A stretch of DNA of 64,000 nt, taken from positions 1 through 64,000 of the forward strand of contig JBJMGT010000036.1 of NCBI GenBank assembly GCA_045807745.1. Reading direction: 5' to 3'. The translations under genes and the position numbers were made by a program. The stretch is from QHXQ01 sp045807745. GTDB lineage: Bacteria > Acidobacteriota > Blastocatellia > Pyrinomonadales > Pyrinomonadaceae. Positions 1 through 7,844 of this stretch are shown piece after piece (the first letter of the stretch is position 1; each line of letters opens with the position of its first letter). The notes under the pieces are model-generated. The model worked only from the letters and a program-made list of their open reading frames with translations. It was not told the origin of the DNA and ran no database searches.

Positions 1-231
1 ACGCGCCTCTCAAAGATCGGTAATGCTCGGGTGCGTCGTGCGCTCTACTTTCCGGCTATCACGGCGTTGCGATGTAGCCCCTTCTTTCAAGCTTGGGCAG
101 CAGGGTTGCGCGAAAGAGGCAAGTGCAAGATGAGTGTCATCGGAGCGGCCATGAGAAAGCTCATCCATCTCGCCTATGGGGTGTTGAAGACGGGCAAGCC
201 TTTCGATCCTGCATGGGCAAAATCTGCTTGA
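1..231 (+). mobile_element. IS110-family transposase, C-terminal fragment (runs off left edge)
   Basis: The frame is open from base 1 and ends at a TGA at 229-231, giving 76 residues. It reads SKIGNARVRRALYFPA, then GKCKMSVIGAAMRKL and HLAYGVLKTGKPFDP, which is the typical C-terminal Transposase_20 (IS116/IS110/IS902) domain with its serine-recombinase-like region. IS110-family enzymes act as DEDD/serine transposases guided by an element-encoded bridge RNA (established for the family). Only the 3' end is inside the window, so intactness cannot be judged. The stop codon lies about 3 bp from an attC-like site, which fits the habit of some IS1111/IS110 elements of inserting in attC sites. Confidence 0.85.
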
Positions 232-233
232 CT

Positions 234-342
234 CGCAACACAGTATCTAACCCGCCGCGAGCGAGCAGCTTTCACCATCCGCCGGAATAGACAAGCATGA
301 GGGCCATGCTATCGAGCGGTCGGGTTGAATGAGTTGTTGGGC
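234..342 (-). other. attC-like integron recombination site
   Basis: On the minus strand the stretch starts with GCCCAAC (342-336), a match to the R'' consensus RYYYAAC. It contains AACCCGACCGC paired with GCGGCGGGTT, ten base pairs with one unpaired A, which is the extrahelical-base signature of attC. It ends with GTTGCG near 239-234, only a partial match to R' (GTTRRRY). It lies 21 bp after the stop of the kinase gene, the normal cassette spacing. The weak R' could reflect disruption by the adjacent IS110 element. No integrase gene is visible. Confidence 0.5.
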
Positions 343-363
343 GGCGGCCACACCGAAACTGAG

Positions 364-897
364 CTACTTTAGCCCTAACTTACTGACGATTAGACTAGCC
401 GCATCAGACGCAGAAAGCTCTGTCGTGTCCACTACCAGCCGCTCTGTCGGTATCCCCGGATCAACAAACGCACCCCCCTCTTTCAACTCACGAAACTGCT
501 CCACAGAACTCAACTTCCCAAAGCTTTGGCGAGAGGGATGCTCGATTCGTTTCTCAAGCTCTTCTGGTGAACACCTCAACTCGACGAAGAGAACTTCCCC
601 GCCAGAAGATTCAATGACTTCTCTGGTGTTTTCGATAAAGCCGTCCCGAACGGTACGGTCAAAGGCAAAGGTAAAGATCAAGCCATCCAGATTCGCTGAC
701 ACTGCCTGAGCGAATACGGTAAGCCAAATGTTCTCTCTCAGTTCAACGAACGGCTGATTACCGAACTCGAAGAGTGATTCAACTAAATCAACCGCCAAGT
801 GATTGTGGAAAACTTTAAGGCCGGTGAGCTTTGCGAGTTCTCGCGCGACTGTCAATTTCCCCACGCCGGGCAAACCATTGAGGAAGATGAGTTTCAT
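364..897 (-). CDS. AAA / shikimate-kinase-like P-loop ATPase in a cassette-like setting
   Basis: A 177-residue single-domain P-loop protein. Walker A is GLPGVGK near residues 9-15, followed by a kinase-like HNH segment (FHNHLAVDL) and a lid-like region with FDRTVRDGF. It resembles the small 'AAA family ATPase' proteins related to nucleoside, shikimate or gluconate kinases; the substrate is unknown. The ATG at 897 is 31 bp from a GTTGGGC core at 934-928, and the stop is 21 bp from an attC-like site, so the gene sits as in a promoterless integron cassette. Its GC content is visibly lower than that of the flanking glycosyltransferase, supporting acquisition by transfer. Family call is firm, cassette status moderate. 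Confidence 0.75.
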   Translation of the reverse strand: MKLIFLNGLPGVGKLTVARELAKLTGLKVFHNHLAVDLVESLFEFGNQPFVELRENIWLTVFAQAVSANLDGLIFTFAFDRTVRDGFIENTREVIESSGGEVLFVELRCSPEELEKRIEHPSRQSFGKLSSVEQFRELKEGGAFVDPGIPTERLVVDTTELSASDAASLIVSKLGLK

Positions 898-1140
898 TAT
901 GTTGAATCTCGTGAATTAAGCGAAGACGCCCAACTTAAATTATACGCCCTAAAGGGCGTCATGTTTTACGCCCATTTCGCCGTCTAATCTGCCACAATCG
1001 CTCGGATGCCCAAGAAAAGCTTTCATGTTGCCGGATTAGACTGCTAGTCGCCTTGTAGATTAGACGCTAATTGATATTGACGTGAAGCTCACGCGAGTTT
1101 TGTCAGCGTGCGCCGGGCCGATGCCCCAATTAAGGCTCGC
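898..1140. other. Non-coding junction with short inverted repeats
   Basis: No convincing gene. It contains GTTGGGC on the minus strand (934-928), a 7-bp perfect hairpin ACGCCCT/AGGGCGT at 944-959, and the octamer GTCTAATC at 982-989 with its reverse complement at 1034-1041 and 1058-1065. The last pair forms a longer imperfect stem (GTCTAATCTGCCA against GTCTAATCCGGCA), attC-like in form but lacking the required AAC/GTT triplets. It marks the change from cassette DNA to the glycosyltransferase block. Confidence 0.5.
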
Positions 1141-2307
1141 TCAGGGCTTGCGCGCTTCGACTTCTTCGCCCGTCACGCTCGCCTCGAAAGCCAGAGCCAT
1201 ATCGAGTACGGGTTGGCCCGCGAGCTTCATGAAGAGATGTTCGTACCTGTCCACCACACGCTCCCAGTCGTAGTGCTCGCGCACGCGGCGTTGGGCGCGC
1301 TGGCGGTAGGCGTTCACCAGCGAGCCGTCGCGCAAGACTCTCTGGAGTTGCGTGGCGAGTTCGTCGGCGTCCGTGTAGGGGATGCCGGCTTCGGCGACGG
1401 CTTCGAGATTTTCGGGTGTGTTGAGCGTCAAGACACAGTTGCCATAGCCCATCGCTTCTAAGAGCGCGGGGTGTGTGCCGCCGACTTCCGTCGCGTGGAC
1501 GTAGCAGTAGGCGTTCTGTTGCAGCGCGCGGTAGGCGTCGCCGAAGACGAAGCTGGTGAAGATGATGCGGCGGTCGCGGCGCGCGGCGGCGCGCAGGGTG
1601 CGTATGTACTCTTCGGCGTAGGGCGCATCGCCGACGATGACCAGCTTGTGCGAAGTGCGGACTTTCTTAAACGCCTCGATGACGAGGTGCGCGTTGTTCT
1701 CCGGCTCAAGGCGGGAGACGTAGAGCACGTAGCGGTTCGGCTCGACGCCCCACTGTTTGACGGCCGCGCGGTCGGGCTGGCGCTCGACCTCCGCGCCGTA
1801 AGCGATCATCGTCGTCTGTTGTTTGTAGTGCGCGAGGTAATAATCTTGAATCACGCGCGCGTCCGTCACCGTCTCGTTCGGCAACCACGTCGCCAGTCGC
1901 TCGGCGAGCAGGTAGTAACTGCGGGCCAGCCAGTTCCACTTTTTGCGCTTATGTTCGAGACCGTCTACGTTGAGCGCGACGGGCGTGCCGACCGTGCGTA
2001 GGATCGGGATGAAGGGCGCGTTGGCGGCGTTGCAGACGAGCGCCGCATCGTAGCGCGCGCCCGCCGCGTGGAGCGCCGACAGGAAGGTGTGCAGGACGGT
2101 GTCGAAGTATTTATGCCTGAACGTGGGCAGGACTTTCAGCCGCACGCCGCGATATTCGAGTTGGCGCGGACTGACATAGTGCGACCGACAATAGACCGTT
2201 ACTTCGTGCCCACGCGCCGCGAGTCGCGTCGAGAGCTGTTCCGCGAATGTCTCGAAGCCCCCGTAGCTGGCGGGTATGCCCCGTGTCCCCAAGATTGCGA
2301 TGCGCAT
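1141..2307 (-). CDS. Glycosyltransferase family 4 with DUF1972 N-terminus (rhamnosyltransferase-like)
   Basis: A 388-residue cytosolic glycosyltransferase. The N-terminus ILGTRGIPASYGGFETF is the hallmark of the DUF1972 / Cps2T-type acceptor domain (about residues 1-170). The GT4 donor half follows, with YVLYVSRLEPENN around residue 190 and the EX7E-like segment HPALLEAMGYGN near 285. Such enzymes add a sugar, often rhamnose, to a polyprenyl-linked oligosaccharide. It is followed on the same strand by another GT4, and a heptamer hairpin lies between them. The start is the ATG directly before the beta strand RIAILGTRG. Confidence 0.88.
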   Translation of the reverse strand: MRIAILGTRGIPASYGGFETFAEQLSTRLAARGHEVTVYCRSHYVSPRQLEYRGVRLKVLPTFRHKYFDTVLHTFLSALHAAGARYDAALVCNAANAPFIPILRTVGTPVALNVDGLEHKRKKWNWLARSYYLLAERLATWLPNETVTDARVIQDYYLAHYKQQTTMIAYGAEVERQPDRAAVKQWGVEPNRYVLYVSRLEPENNAHLVIEAFKKVRTSHKLVIVGDAPYAEEYIRTLRAAARRDRRIIFTSFVFGDAYRALQQNAYCYVHATEVGGTHPALLEAMGYGNCVLTLNTPENLEAVAEAGIPYTDADELATQLQRVLRDGSLVNAYRQRAQRRVREHYDWERVVDRYEHLFMKLAGQPVLDMALAFEASVTGEEVEARKP

Positions 2308-2314
2308 CCGAATC

Positions 2315-2394
2315 AGTGCTAAGTGCTAAGTGCTGAGTGCTGAGTTAAAAATAGTTGTCTTTGACTCAGCCCTCAGCACTTAGCACTCAGCACT
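2315..2394. repeat. Heptamer hairpin, AGTGCTR family
   Basis: The left arm 2315-2345 is tandem AGTGCTA/AGTGCTG units and the right arm 2364-2394 is the reverse complement (CAGCACT/TAGCACT). An 18-bp AT-rich loop separates them. The right arm encodes the last residues (RSAEC) and the stop codon of the glycosyltransferase that ends at 2380. Confidence 0.9.
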
Positions 2395-3510
2395 CCTCCT
2401 TGTGGCTCGTTGATAAACCGCTATAGTCCGGCGCGCGGTGTCGTGCCAGTCGTAGCGCGCGGCGCGTGTGATCCCTTTGACGCGCAAGTCGGTGCGTAAG
2501 TCTGGATCATCTATCAGCCGCACGAGACCGGCTGCGAGCGCTTGTTCGTCGAAGGGATCGACGAGCAGCCCGGCGTCGCCGACGACTTCGGGGAGACTCG
2601 TGCGGTTGCCCGCGAGGACAGGCGCGCCGCAGCGCATCGCCTCAAGCGGGGGTAGCCCGAAGCCCTCGAAGTACGATGGATAAGCAAAGCAGAGCGCAGC
2701 CGTGTAGAGCGCGGGCAGGTCTGCCTCCGGCACGTAGCCTGTCAAGATCACGTCCTGCGTCAACCCACACTCCGCGACGGCGCGCAGGGTCTCGTCATAT
2801 AACCAAGCCTTTTTGCCCACGAGTACCAGTTTTGGCAGCTTATCGTGTGGGCGCGCGCGGCGCAAGGCCGAATATGCGCGCACGAGCCGCGCGAGGTTTT
2901 TGCGTGGCTGAATCGAGCCGACCGCGAGCACGTAAGGCTCATTGAGACCATAACGCCGGCGCACGCGCTCCGTCTCGGCGGCCGCGGCTGGCGCGAAGTG
3001 TGCGGCGGCCGCGAGCGGGATGACGTTGATGCGTTCGGGCGCGACATGATAGGTCGCCGCGATGTCGTTGCACGTGAACTCGGACGGCACGATCACTTGT
3101 GCGGCGCGGCGCGCGGTACGGCGCACGGTCAGGCGCAACTGCATCCAACTGCGCCGCTTGAAGGTCGTGCGCAAATGCTCGAACGAGAGATCGTGAATGG
3201 TGGCGACGACGGGGCAGGGCGCGAGCGGCGGCGCGGTGTACTGCACGTGCAGCACATCCACGGGGCGGCGGCGCAACTCGCGCACGAGCGTCACAGGGAT
3301 GCGCACGAACGGCGTATGCGGCAGCGTCAGTTGCACGTGGAAATTCGGCCAGCGGCGCGCAAAGCGCTCGACCGCCGCGCGGCGCGTCACGTAGAGCGTG
3401 TAGCGGTTCACCGCATCCACCTCGGCCAGCGCCTCGATCAGATTGGTGATGTACGTCTCGTTGCCGGCCAATCCCGCGCCGACCGAGTGCGCGTCAATAG
3501 CGATGTGCAA
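2380..3510 (-). CDS. Glycosyltransferase family 4 (mannosyltransferase-like)
   Basis: Read from a TTG at 3510, the protein is 376 residues starting HIAIDAHSVGAGLAGNETY, the classic GT4 N-terminal glycine-rich acceptor loop. An open frame runs further upstream to about 4005 but is low-complexity Arg/Ala/Ser and crosses the GGGAGCGC repeat and part of rplS, so it is not coding. A purine-rich GGACGGGG lies shortly before the TTG. Donor-side motifs are VGSIQPRKNL and EGFGLPPLEAM (E-x7-E). It probably transfers a mannose-type sugar during EPS assembly. The C-terminal five residues and stop come from the heptamer hairpin. Confidence 0.85.
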   Translation of the reverse strand: MHIAIDAHSVGAGLAGNETYITNLIEALAEVDAVNRYTLYVTRRAAVERFARRWPNFHVQLTLPHTPFVRIPVTLVRELRRRPVDVLHVQYTAPPLAPCPVVATIHDLSFEHLRTTFKRRSWMQLRLTVRRTARRAAQVIVPSEFTCNDIAATYHVAPERINVIPLAAAAHFAPAAAAETERVRRRYGLNEPYVLAVGSIQPRKNLARLVRAYSALRRARPHDKLPKLVLVGKKAWLYDETLRAVAECGLTQDVILTGYVPEADLPALYTAALCFAYPSYFEGFGLPPLEAMRCGAPVLAGNRTSLPEVVGDAGLLVDPFDEQALAAGLVRLIDDPDLRTDLRVKGITRAARYDWHDTARRTIAVYQRATRRSAEC

Positions 3511-3814
3511 GCAGTGTCTCGCGCCCCGTCCGTCAGCCGTGTCAGTGTGGGAAAGCGTGTGCGTATTATAGCTGTTTGCAAATAAATGAGACCACCTAAT
3601 GCCGGGAGCGCGGGCATCTTTGCCCGCCATGAGCGCGAACACTCTTACTCGCCTGCCGGCTCGTTGGCGGGCAGGGATGCCCGCGCTCCCGGCTGCACGT
3701 AAGCGATTTCGGCTGGCGGCGCATGGGCCATAGAAAAGGCGAGCGCCGGATGAGCGCGCACCTGACCCGCTCACCCGGCCCTCGCCTGCTACTCCCGAAA
3801 CCCGGCCCGCGCGC
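3511..3814. other. Intergenic region, no gene
   Basis: About 300 bp between the glycosyltransferase start and the rplS stop. It holds the GGGAGCGC hairpin at 3601-3693. An inverted GC-rich stretch near 3735-3810 just after rplS may serve as its terminator. No open frame here looks like a real protein. Confidence 0.6.
3601..3693. repeat. GGGAGCGC-family dispersed hairpin (copy 1)
   Basis: The left arm GCCGGGAGCGCGGGCATC (from 3601) pairs with GATGCCCGCGCTCCCGGC ending at 3693. Each arm also has its own internal GGGCA/TGCCC hairpin. The same element recurs at 13196-13331 and 31923-31958. Confidence 0.9.
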
Positions 3815-4207
3815 TTACTTCTTGCCGGCCGTGGCTGCGCCCTGGGCCTGCACGTTGGTGCGCGTGTCGCGCTCGCGGATGCGTGCGGCCTTGCCGCGCA
3901 GCTCGCGCAGGTAGTAGAGCTTGGCGCGGCGCACGCGCCCGCGTTTGATGACTTCGATCTTGTCGATGATCGTCGCGTGCACGGGGAAGATGCGCTCGAC
4001 GCCAACGCCGAAGCTGGTCTTGCGCACGGTAATGGTTTCGCGCACGCCGCCGTTCTTGCGCGCGATCACCACGCCCTCAAACACCTGTATGCGCCACTTG
4101 TTCTCGGCTTCCTTGATACGCACGTGCACGCGCACCGTGTCGCCCGATTGGAAGTCGGGAATCGTCCGGGTCGTCTGTGTCTGCTCAACTGCGTCTAAGC
4201 GGTTCAT
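3815..4207 (-). CDS. rplS: 50S ribosomal protein L19
   Basis: A 130-residue protein with the L19 core: FQSGDTVRVHVRIKE, FEGVVIARKNGG, SFGVGVERIFPVH and RRAKLYYLRELRGKAARI. It sits at the 30S-50S interface of the ribosome. The ATG at 4207 is chosen because AGGAG lies 6 bp upstream; an in-frame TTG two codons earlier is less likely. The C-terminal tail (NVQAQGAATAGKK) is a common extension. It is the last gene of ffh-rpsP-khpA-rimM-trmD-rplS, separated from trmD by a heptamer hairpin. Confidence 0.97.
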   Translation of the reverse strand: MNRLDAVEQTQTTRTIPDFQSGDTVRVHVRIKEAENKWRIQVFEGVVIARKNGGVRETITVRKTSFGVGVERIFPVHATIIDKIEVIKRGRVRRAKLYYLRELRGKAARIRERDTRTNVQAQGAATAGKK

Positions 4208-4224
4208 GATCAACTCCTAAATAA

Positions 4225-4302
4225 ACAGTGACAAGTGACGAGTGGCAAGTGCGAGTAAGAAGTTTATTAACTTGTCACTCATCACTTGTCATCCGTCACT
4301 GT
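4225..4302. repeat. Heptamer hairpin, AGTGACR family (trmD-rplS gap)
   Basis: The left arm 4225-4255 has units AGTGACA/AGTGACG/AGTGGCA. The right arm 4271-4302 has GTCACTC/GTCACTT units. It overlaps the 3' end of trmD, encoding its last residues (TVTDDK) and stop. The same family recurs at 6251-6331 and 16531-16611. Confidence 0.9.
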
Positions 4303-5049
4303 TTTATCAAACTCGGCCAGCCACGCGCGGTCTTGCTCGTCGAGCGCAGCATGGGGCAAAAGATCGGGCCGGTTGCGCGCGGTCTTGCGGAGCGCCTCGC
4401 GTCTGCGCCAGCGCGCGATCTCGGCGTGATGGCCGCTCAACAAAACTTCCGGCACGCGCCGGCCGCGAAACTCGACGGGGCGCGTGTACTGCGGACAGTC
4501 GAGCAACCCTGCGGAGAAAGATTCGTTGACGGCCGATGTCTCACTGCCCAACGCGCCCGGCACGAGCCGCACGATTGCGTCCACTACCACCACGGCCGCA
4601 GGCTCGCCGCCCGACAGCACGTAATCGCCGATGGACAACTCGTCCGTCACGCACGCCGTGACGCGCTCGTCCACGCCTTCGTAGCGTCCGCAGACGAGCA
4701 CGATGTGTTCGGCCGCCGTCGCCAACTCCGCCGCCACCTGCTGTGTAAAGACCTTGCCTTGCGGCGACAAGAGCACGACGCGTGTTCTTGTGCGCGCCAA
4801 TTCATCCACCGCTTGTGCGCCGGTCAAAGACTCAATCGCGGCCGCGAGCGGTTCGGGTTTCAAGACCATCCCGTCGCCGCCGCCGAACGGCCGGTCGTCC
4901 ACGATCCGGTGCTTGTCCGTCGTCCAATCGCGCAGGTCGCGCGCTGTTACTTCAACAAGCCCGGCCGCACGCGCCCGGCGCACGATCCCGAAATCAAACA
5001 CCGTGCGAAAGAACTCTGGAAAGATCGTGATGATGTCAAAGCGCAACAC
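4282..5049 (-). CDS. trmD: tRNA (guanine37-N1)-methyltransferase
   Basis: A 255-residue SPOUT-class enzyme methylating G37 next to the anticodon with S-adenosylmethionine. Diagnostic motifs: FDIITIFPEFF at the N-terminus, DRPFGGGDGMVLKPEP, the knot segment LVCGRYEGVDERV, and IGDYVLSGGEPAA. Length fits the family. It lies between rimM and rplS as in many bacteria. The extreme C-terminus is written by the intergenic heptamer repeat, so the last six residues are probably not conserved. Confidence 0.97.
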   Translation of the reverse strand: MLRFDIITIFPEFFRTVFDFGIVRRARAAGLVEVTARDLRDWTTDKHRIVDDRPFGGGDGMVLKPEPLAAAIESLTGAQAVDELARTRTRVVLLSPQGKVFTQQVAAELATAAEHIVLVCGRYEGVDERVTACVTDELSIGDYVLSGGEPAAVVVVDAIVRLVPGALGSETSAVNESFSAGLLDCPQYTRPVEFRGRRVPEVLLSGHHAEIARWRRREALRKTARNRPDLLPHAALDEQDRAWLAEFDKTVTDDK

Positions 5050-5106
5050 GATGATTGATTCATTGATTCATTTGGTCATTGATTCAATGAGTAAATGAAT
5101 CAATCA
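5050..5106. repeat. Short-unit hairpin, ATTGATTC family (rimM-trmD gap)
   Basis: The left arm (about 5053-5073) is built of ATTGATTC octamers and the right arm (5093-5105) is AAATGAATCAATC. The same family recurs at 36221-36277 between a glycosyltransferase and a methyltransferase gene. Confidence 0.85.
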
Positions 5107-5655
5107 CTAAATCTCTAACAGTCCTTCCGGCGGATCGACGCGGATCAGTTTCGCCGCGATGTCGACGCGGACGCAGATGCTCGCCGCGAGCGGAATCAAG
5201 TGTTCGCGCTTGTGCTCTGCGTCCGTAATGATTAGCACCGGCGCAGCACCCGCGTGGAGCACTTCGCGCACGCGGCCCAATTCCCTGTTGTCAATTGTCA
5301 CGACGCGGCAATCGATCAACTGCCAGTCGTAATACTCGTCCGGTTCAAGCTCGACCGCCTCGCCTTCGGGCACGGTCAACTCGTAGCCAGCTAACTCGCG
5401 TGCCGCTTCCGGCGTGTCGTAGCCAGCGAACTTGAAGACGATGCGCCCGCTGTGCAGCCAACTCTCTTCGACCACAAGCGTGCGGCGCTCACCTTTCGGC
5501 GTGATGGCGATCAATTCGTCAAGACCGTCGAAGCGTTCGGGAAAGTCGGTCAACAACTCCGCGACCACTTCGCCGCGTATGCCGCGCGGCTTGATGACGC
5601 GCGCCACCGCGATCAGATCGTCTGTCGCGCCCGCCGCTCCCCTTGCGTCGCTCAT
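5107..5655 (-). CDS. rimM: Ribosome maturation factor RimM
   Basis: A 182-residue 30S assembly factor that binds ribosomal protein S19. The N-terminal RimM beta-barrel is shown by ARVIKPRGIRGEVVAELLTD. The C-terminal PRC-barrel is shown by EYYDWQLIDCRVV and PVLIITDAEHKREHLIPL. Its ATG overlaps the stop codon of khpA (ATGA at 5655-5652), indicating translational coupling. Confidence 0.95.
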   Translation of the reverse strand: MSDARGAAGATDDLIAVARVIKPRGIRGEVVAELLTDFPERFDGLDELIAITPKGERRTLVVEESWLHSGRIVFKFAGYDTPEAARELAGYELTVPEGEAVELEPDEYYDWQLIDCRVVTIDNRELGRVREVLHAGAAPVLIITDAEHKREHLIPLAASICVRVDIAAKLIRVDPPEGLLEI

Positions 5656-5885
5656 TCAACCACGTCGAGTACGTAGCGCCGGCCGCGCTTCATAGACACG
5701 GCGTAGAGCAGAGAGCGAATGGCGCGGATGGTCTTGCCTTGCCGCCCGATTACTTTGCCCATGTCGCCTTCCGCCACGCGCACTTCGATTACGACCGTCC
5801 GCTCGTCGCGCTCGATCTCGCGCACGTCCACCGCCTCGGCGTCGTTCACCAGAGCTTTCACGATCATCTCGACGGTTTCGCGCAT
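5652..5885 (-). CDS. khpA: KH-domain RNA-binding protein KhpA
   Basis: A 77-residue single KH domain with the GxxG-type loop in GDMGKVIGRQGKTIRAIRSLL. KhpA binds RNA, usually with KhpB, and is typically encoded between rpsP and rimM, as here. The ATG at 5885 (METVEM-type start, MRETVEMIVKAL) is preferred over an upstream frame extension derived from repeat sequence. The stop overlaps the rimM start. Confidence 0.92.
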   Translation of the reverse strand: MRETVEMIVKALVNDAEAVDVREIERDERTVVIEVRVAEGDMGKVIGRQGKTIRAIRSLLYAVSMKRGRRYVLDVVE

Positions 5886-5887
5886 AA

Positions 5888-5962
5888 GCAGGAGTCCAAC
5901 TGGCCAATGTCTAAAGTCCAAGTCAGTCGCTGATACGGAGACTTTGGCCTTTTAACCTGAGA
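5888..5962. repeat. Degenerate heptamer repeat, GACTTTG family (rpsP-khpA gap)
   Basis: Units resembling AAAGTCC/CAAGTCA on the left and GACTTTG/GACTTTC on the right surround a short loop. It is more degenerate than the other hairpins, but sits in the same kind of operon gap and has the same 7-nt spacing. Confidence 0.55.
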
Positions 5963-5969
5963 CTTTCGA

Positions 5970-6236
5970 CTAAGCAGAAGCGGCTTCAGTCGCTGCGGCT
6001 GCTTTCGTCTGGCCCTTGATCAACTGCCATACCGTGTCGGTCGGCTGCGCGCCGCGCTCAAGCCAGTATTGCACGCGCGCCATGTTCAGCTTCACTTCCG
6101 CTGGCTCGCGTGTCGGGTTGTACGTGCCCACGTTCTCCAGGTACGCGCCGTCGCGCTTCGACAGCTTCTCTTTGACGACCACACGGTACGTCGGCTGCTT
6201 CTTCGCGCCCATGCGCATCAATCGAATGGCTAACAT
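5970..6236 (-). CDS. rpsP: 30S ribosomal protein S16
   Basis: An 88-residue S16 protein starting MLAIRLMRMGAKKQPTYRVV, with KRDGAYLENVGTYNP and an Ala-rich C-terminal tail. The ATG at 6236 is preceded by TAGGAGG at about 4 bp, the strongest ribosome binding site in this operon. It lies between ffh and khpA. A long heptamer hairpin separates it from ffh. Confidence 0.97.
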   Translation of the reverse strand: MLAIRLMRMGAKKQPTYRVVVKEKLSKRDGAYLENVGTYNPTREPAEVKLNMARVQYWLERGAQPTDTVWQLIKGQTKAAAATEAASA

Positions 6237-6250
6237 CTATCCTCCTAAAA

Positions 6251-6331
6251 ACAGTGACGAGTGACGAGTGACAAGTGACGAGTTAAATCAAGTTCTGATC
6301 TTGTCACTCGCCACTTGTCACTCGTCACTGT
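6251..6331. repeat. Heptamer hairpin, AGTGACR family (ffh-rpsP gap)
   Basis: The left arm 6251-6283 is four AGTGACG/AGTGACA units and the right arm 6300-6331 is the reverse complement, with a 16-bp loop (AAATCAAGTTCTGAT). It fills the gap between ffh and rpsP and could act as a processing site or partial attenuator. Confidence 0.9.
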
Positions 6332-6332
6332 T

Positions 6333-7844
6333 TTACCTTCTCTTCTTGTGCCGCGCCTTCTTGCCGCGCTTCTTGCGCCCCGTGCCGGGTGCGGGCGGGA
6401 GCGCGCCGGCGGCGTCCGCGTCGCCGTTACCGCCCATCATACCGCTCATATCGGGCATGCCCATCATGCCGGCCATGCGCCGCATCATGCGCCCCTTCAT
6501 GCCGCCGCCACCGCCGCCGCCGAACAGACCAGCGCCGGAGAACTGCCGCATCATCTGCCGCATGTCCACGTACTGCTTGATCAGTTGATTGACCTCGGCG
6601 ACGGTCGTGCCCGACCCCATGGCGATGCGCCGCCGCCGCCCCGCGTTCAGGATGCGATGATCGTTGCGTTCAGTGATGGTCATCGAATCGATGATCGCCT
6701 CGGTGCGCTTCAACTCCGCTTCCATCTGCGCGGTCTGCTCCTCGTTCAAGTCCGGCATGCCCAGACCGCCCAAGAGTTGATCCGGCAGCAGCTTCATGAT
6801 CTTCGAGAACGAGCCGAGCTTTTTGACCTGCCGAAGCTGACCACGAAAATCGTCCAACGTGAACTCGTTCTTTTGCAGCTTCTGCAACTGCGCCTGCGCT
6901 TCATCCTGATCGACTTTCGACTGCACCTCTTCAATCAGCGACAGCACGTCGCCCATGCCGAGGATGCGCTGCGCGATGCGGTCGGGATAGAACGGCTCAA
7001 GCGCGTCGTACTTTTCGCCGACGCCGACGAACTTGACGGGCTGCCCCGTCACCTGTTTGATCGAGAGCGCCGCGCCGCCGCGCGCGTCGCCGTCCATCTT
7101 CGTCAGGACGACGCCCGTAATGCCGACCTGCGCGTGGAACTGCTCGCCGGAGCGCACGGCATCCTGCCCCGTCATTGCGTCCGCGACGAAGAGAATTTCG
7201 ACAGGCCGTGTCTCCGCCTTGATCTGCTGCAACTGCCCCATCAACTCTTCGTCGATGTGGAGCCGGCCGGCGGTGTCGATCAATAGCGTGTCATAGCCGG
7301 TCTGCTGCGCGTACTTGTAAGCCTCGCGCGCCAGCTCGACCGCGTCGTTCGATTCCGGTTTCTCAAAGAGCGCCTGCCCCGTCGCCTTCGCGATCACCCG
7401 CAACTGCTCGCGCGCCGCCGGGCGGTTCACGTCCGTCGAAACGAGGAGCGGCTTGCGCTCCTGATTCTTCGACAGCCACAAAGCGATCTTGCCGGTCGAA
7501 GTCGTCTTACCAGAGCCTTGCAGCCCGACGATCATGACGACGTTCGGGATCGTCTTAGTGAACACGAGCCGCGAAGACGTGCCGCCCAGAAGTTCGACCA
7601 ACTCATCGTAGACGATCTTGACGACCTGCTCCGACGGCTTCAACTCCTGCCAGACCTGCTGCCCTTCGGCCTTCTCCTTGACCGAGGCGATGAACTCCTT
7701 GGCGACCTTGTAGTTCACGTCCGCTTCCAGCAAGGCGAGGCGGATTTCGCGCAGCGCCGCCTCGACGTGCGCGGGCGTCAAAACGCCTTCACCGCGCAAA
7801 TTCTTCAGCGTGCGCTTCAGCTTGTCGGACAGTGACTCGAACAT
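6333..7844 (-). CDS. ffh: Signal recognition particle protein Ffh
   Basis: A 503-residue SRP GTPase that delivers nascent membrane proteins to the translocon with 4.5S RNA and FtsY. N domain MFESLSDKLKRTLKNLRG, G1 loop GLQGSGKTTSTGK, G3 DTAGRLHIDEEL, G4 TKMDGDARGG, then the methionine-rich M domain with GSGTTVAEVNQLIKQY. The C-terminus is unusually Gly/Met-rich with a lysine/arginine end. The ATG at 7844 matches the family; a longer frame to 7916 adds non-homologous residues. First gene of the translation operon. Confidence 0.97.
   Translation of the reverse strand: MFESLSDKLKRTLKNLRGEGVLTPAHVEAALREIRLALLEADVNYKVAKEFIASVKEKAEGQQVWQELKPSEQVVKIVYDELVELLGGTSSRLVFTKTIPNVVMIVGLQGSGKTTSTGKIALWLSKNQERKPLLVSTDVNRPAAREQLRVIAKATGQALFEKPESNDAVELAREAYKYAQQTGYDTLLIDTAGRLHIDEELMGQLQQIKAETRPVEILFVADAMTGQDAVRSGEQFHAQVGITGVVLTKMDGDARGGAALSIKQVTGQPVKFVGVGEKYDALEPFYPDRIAQRILGMGDVLSLIEEVQSKVDQDEAQAQLQKLQKNEFTLDDFRGQLRQVKKLGSFSKIMKLLPDQLLGGLGMPDLNEEQTAQMEAELKRTEAIIDSMTITERNDHRILNAGRRRRIAMGSGTTVAEVNQLIKQYVDMRQMMRQFSGAGLFGGGGGGGMKGRMMRRMAGMMGMPDMSGMMGGNGDADAAGALPPAPGTGRKKRGKKARHKKRR

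Noticed and set aside
982..1065. A second attC site
   Set aside because: The inverted repeats read GTCTAAT/ATTAGAC and lack the AAC/GTT triplets needed for recombination.
2315..2394. Possible CRISPR array in heptamer repeats
   Set aside because: Units are 7 nt, contiguous without spacers, and form inverted arms. No cas genes are present.
3511..4005. N-terminal extension of the glycosyltransferase to 4005
   Set aside because: It is low-complexity sequence crossing the GGGAGCGC repeat and part of rplS on another frame; the family start is at about 3510.
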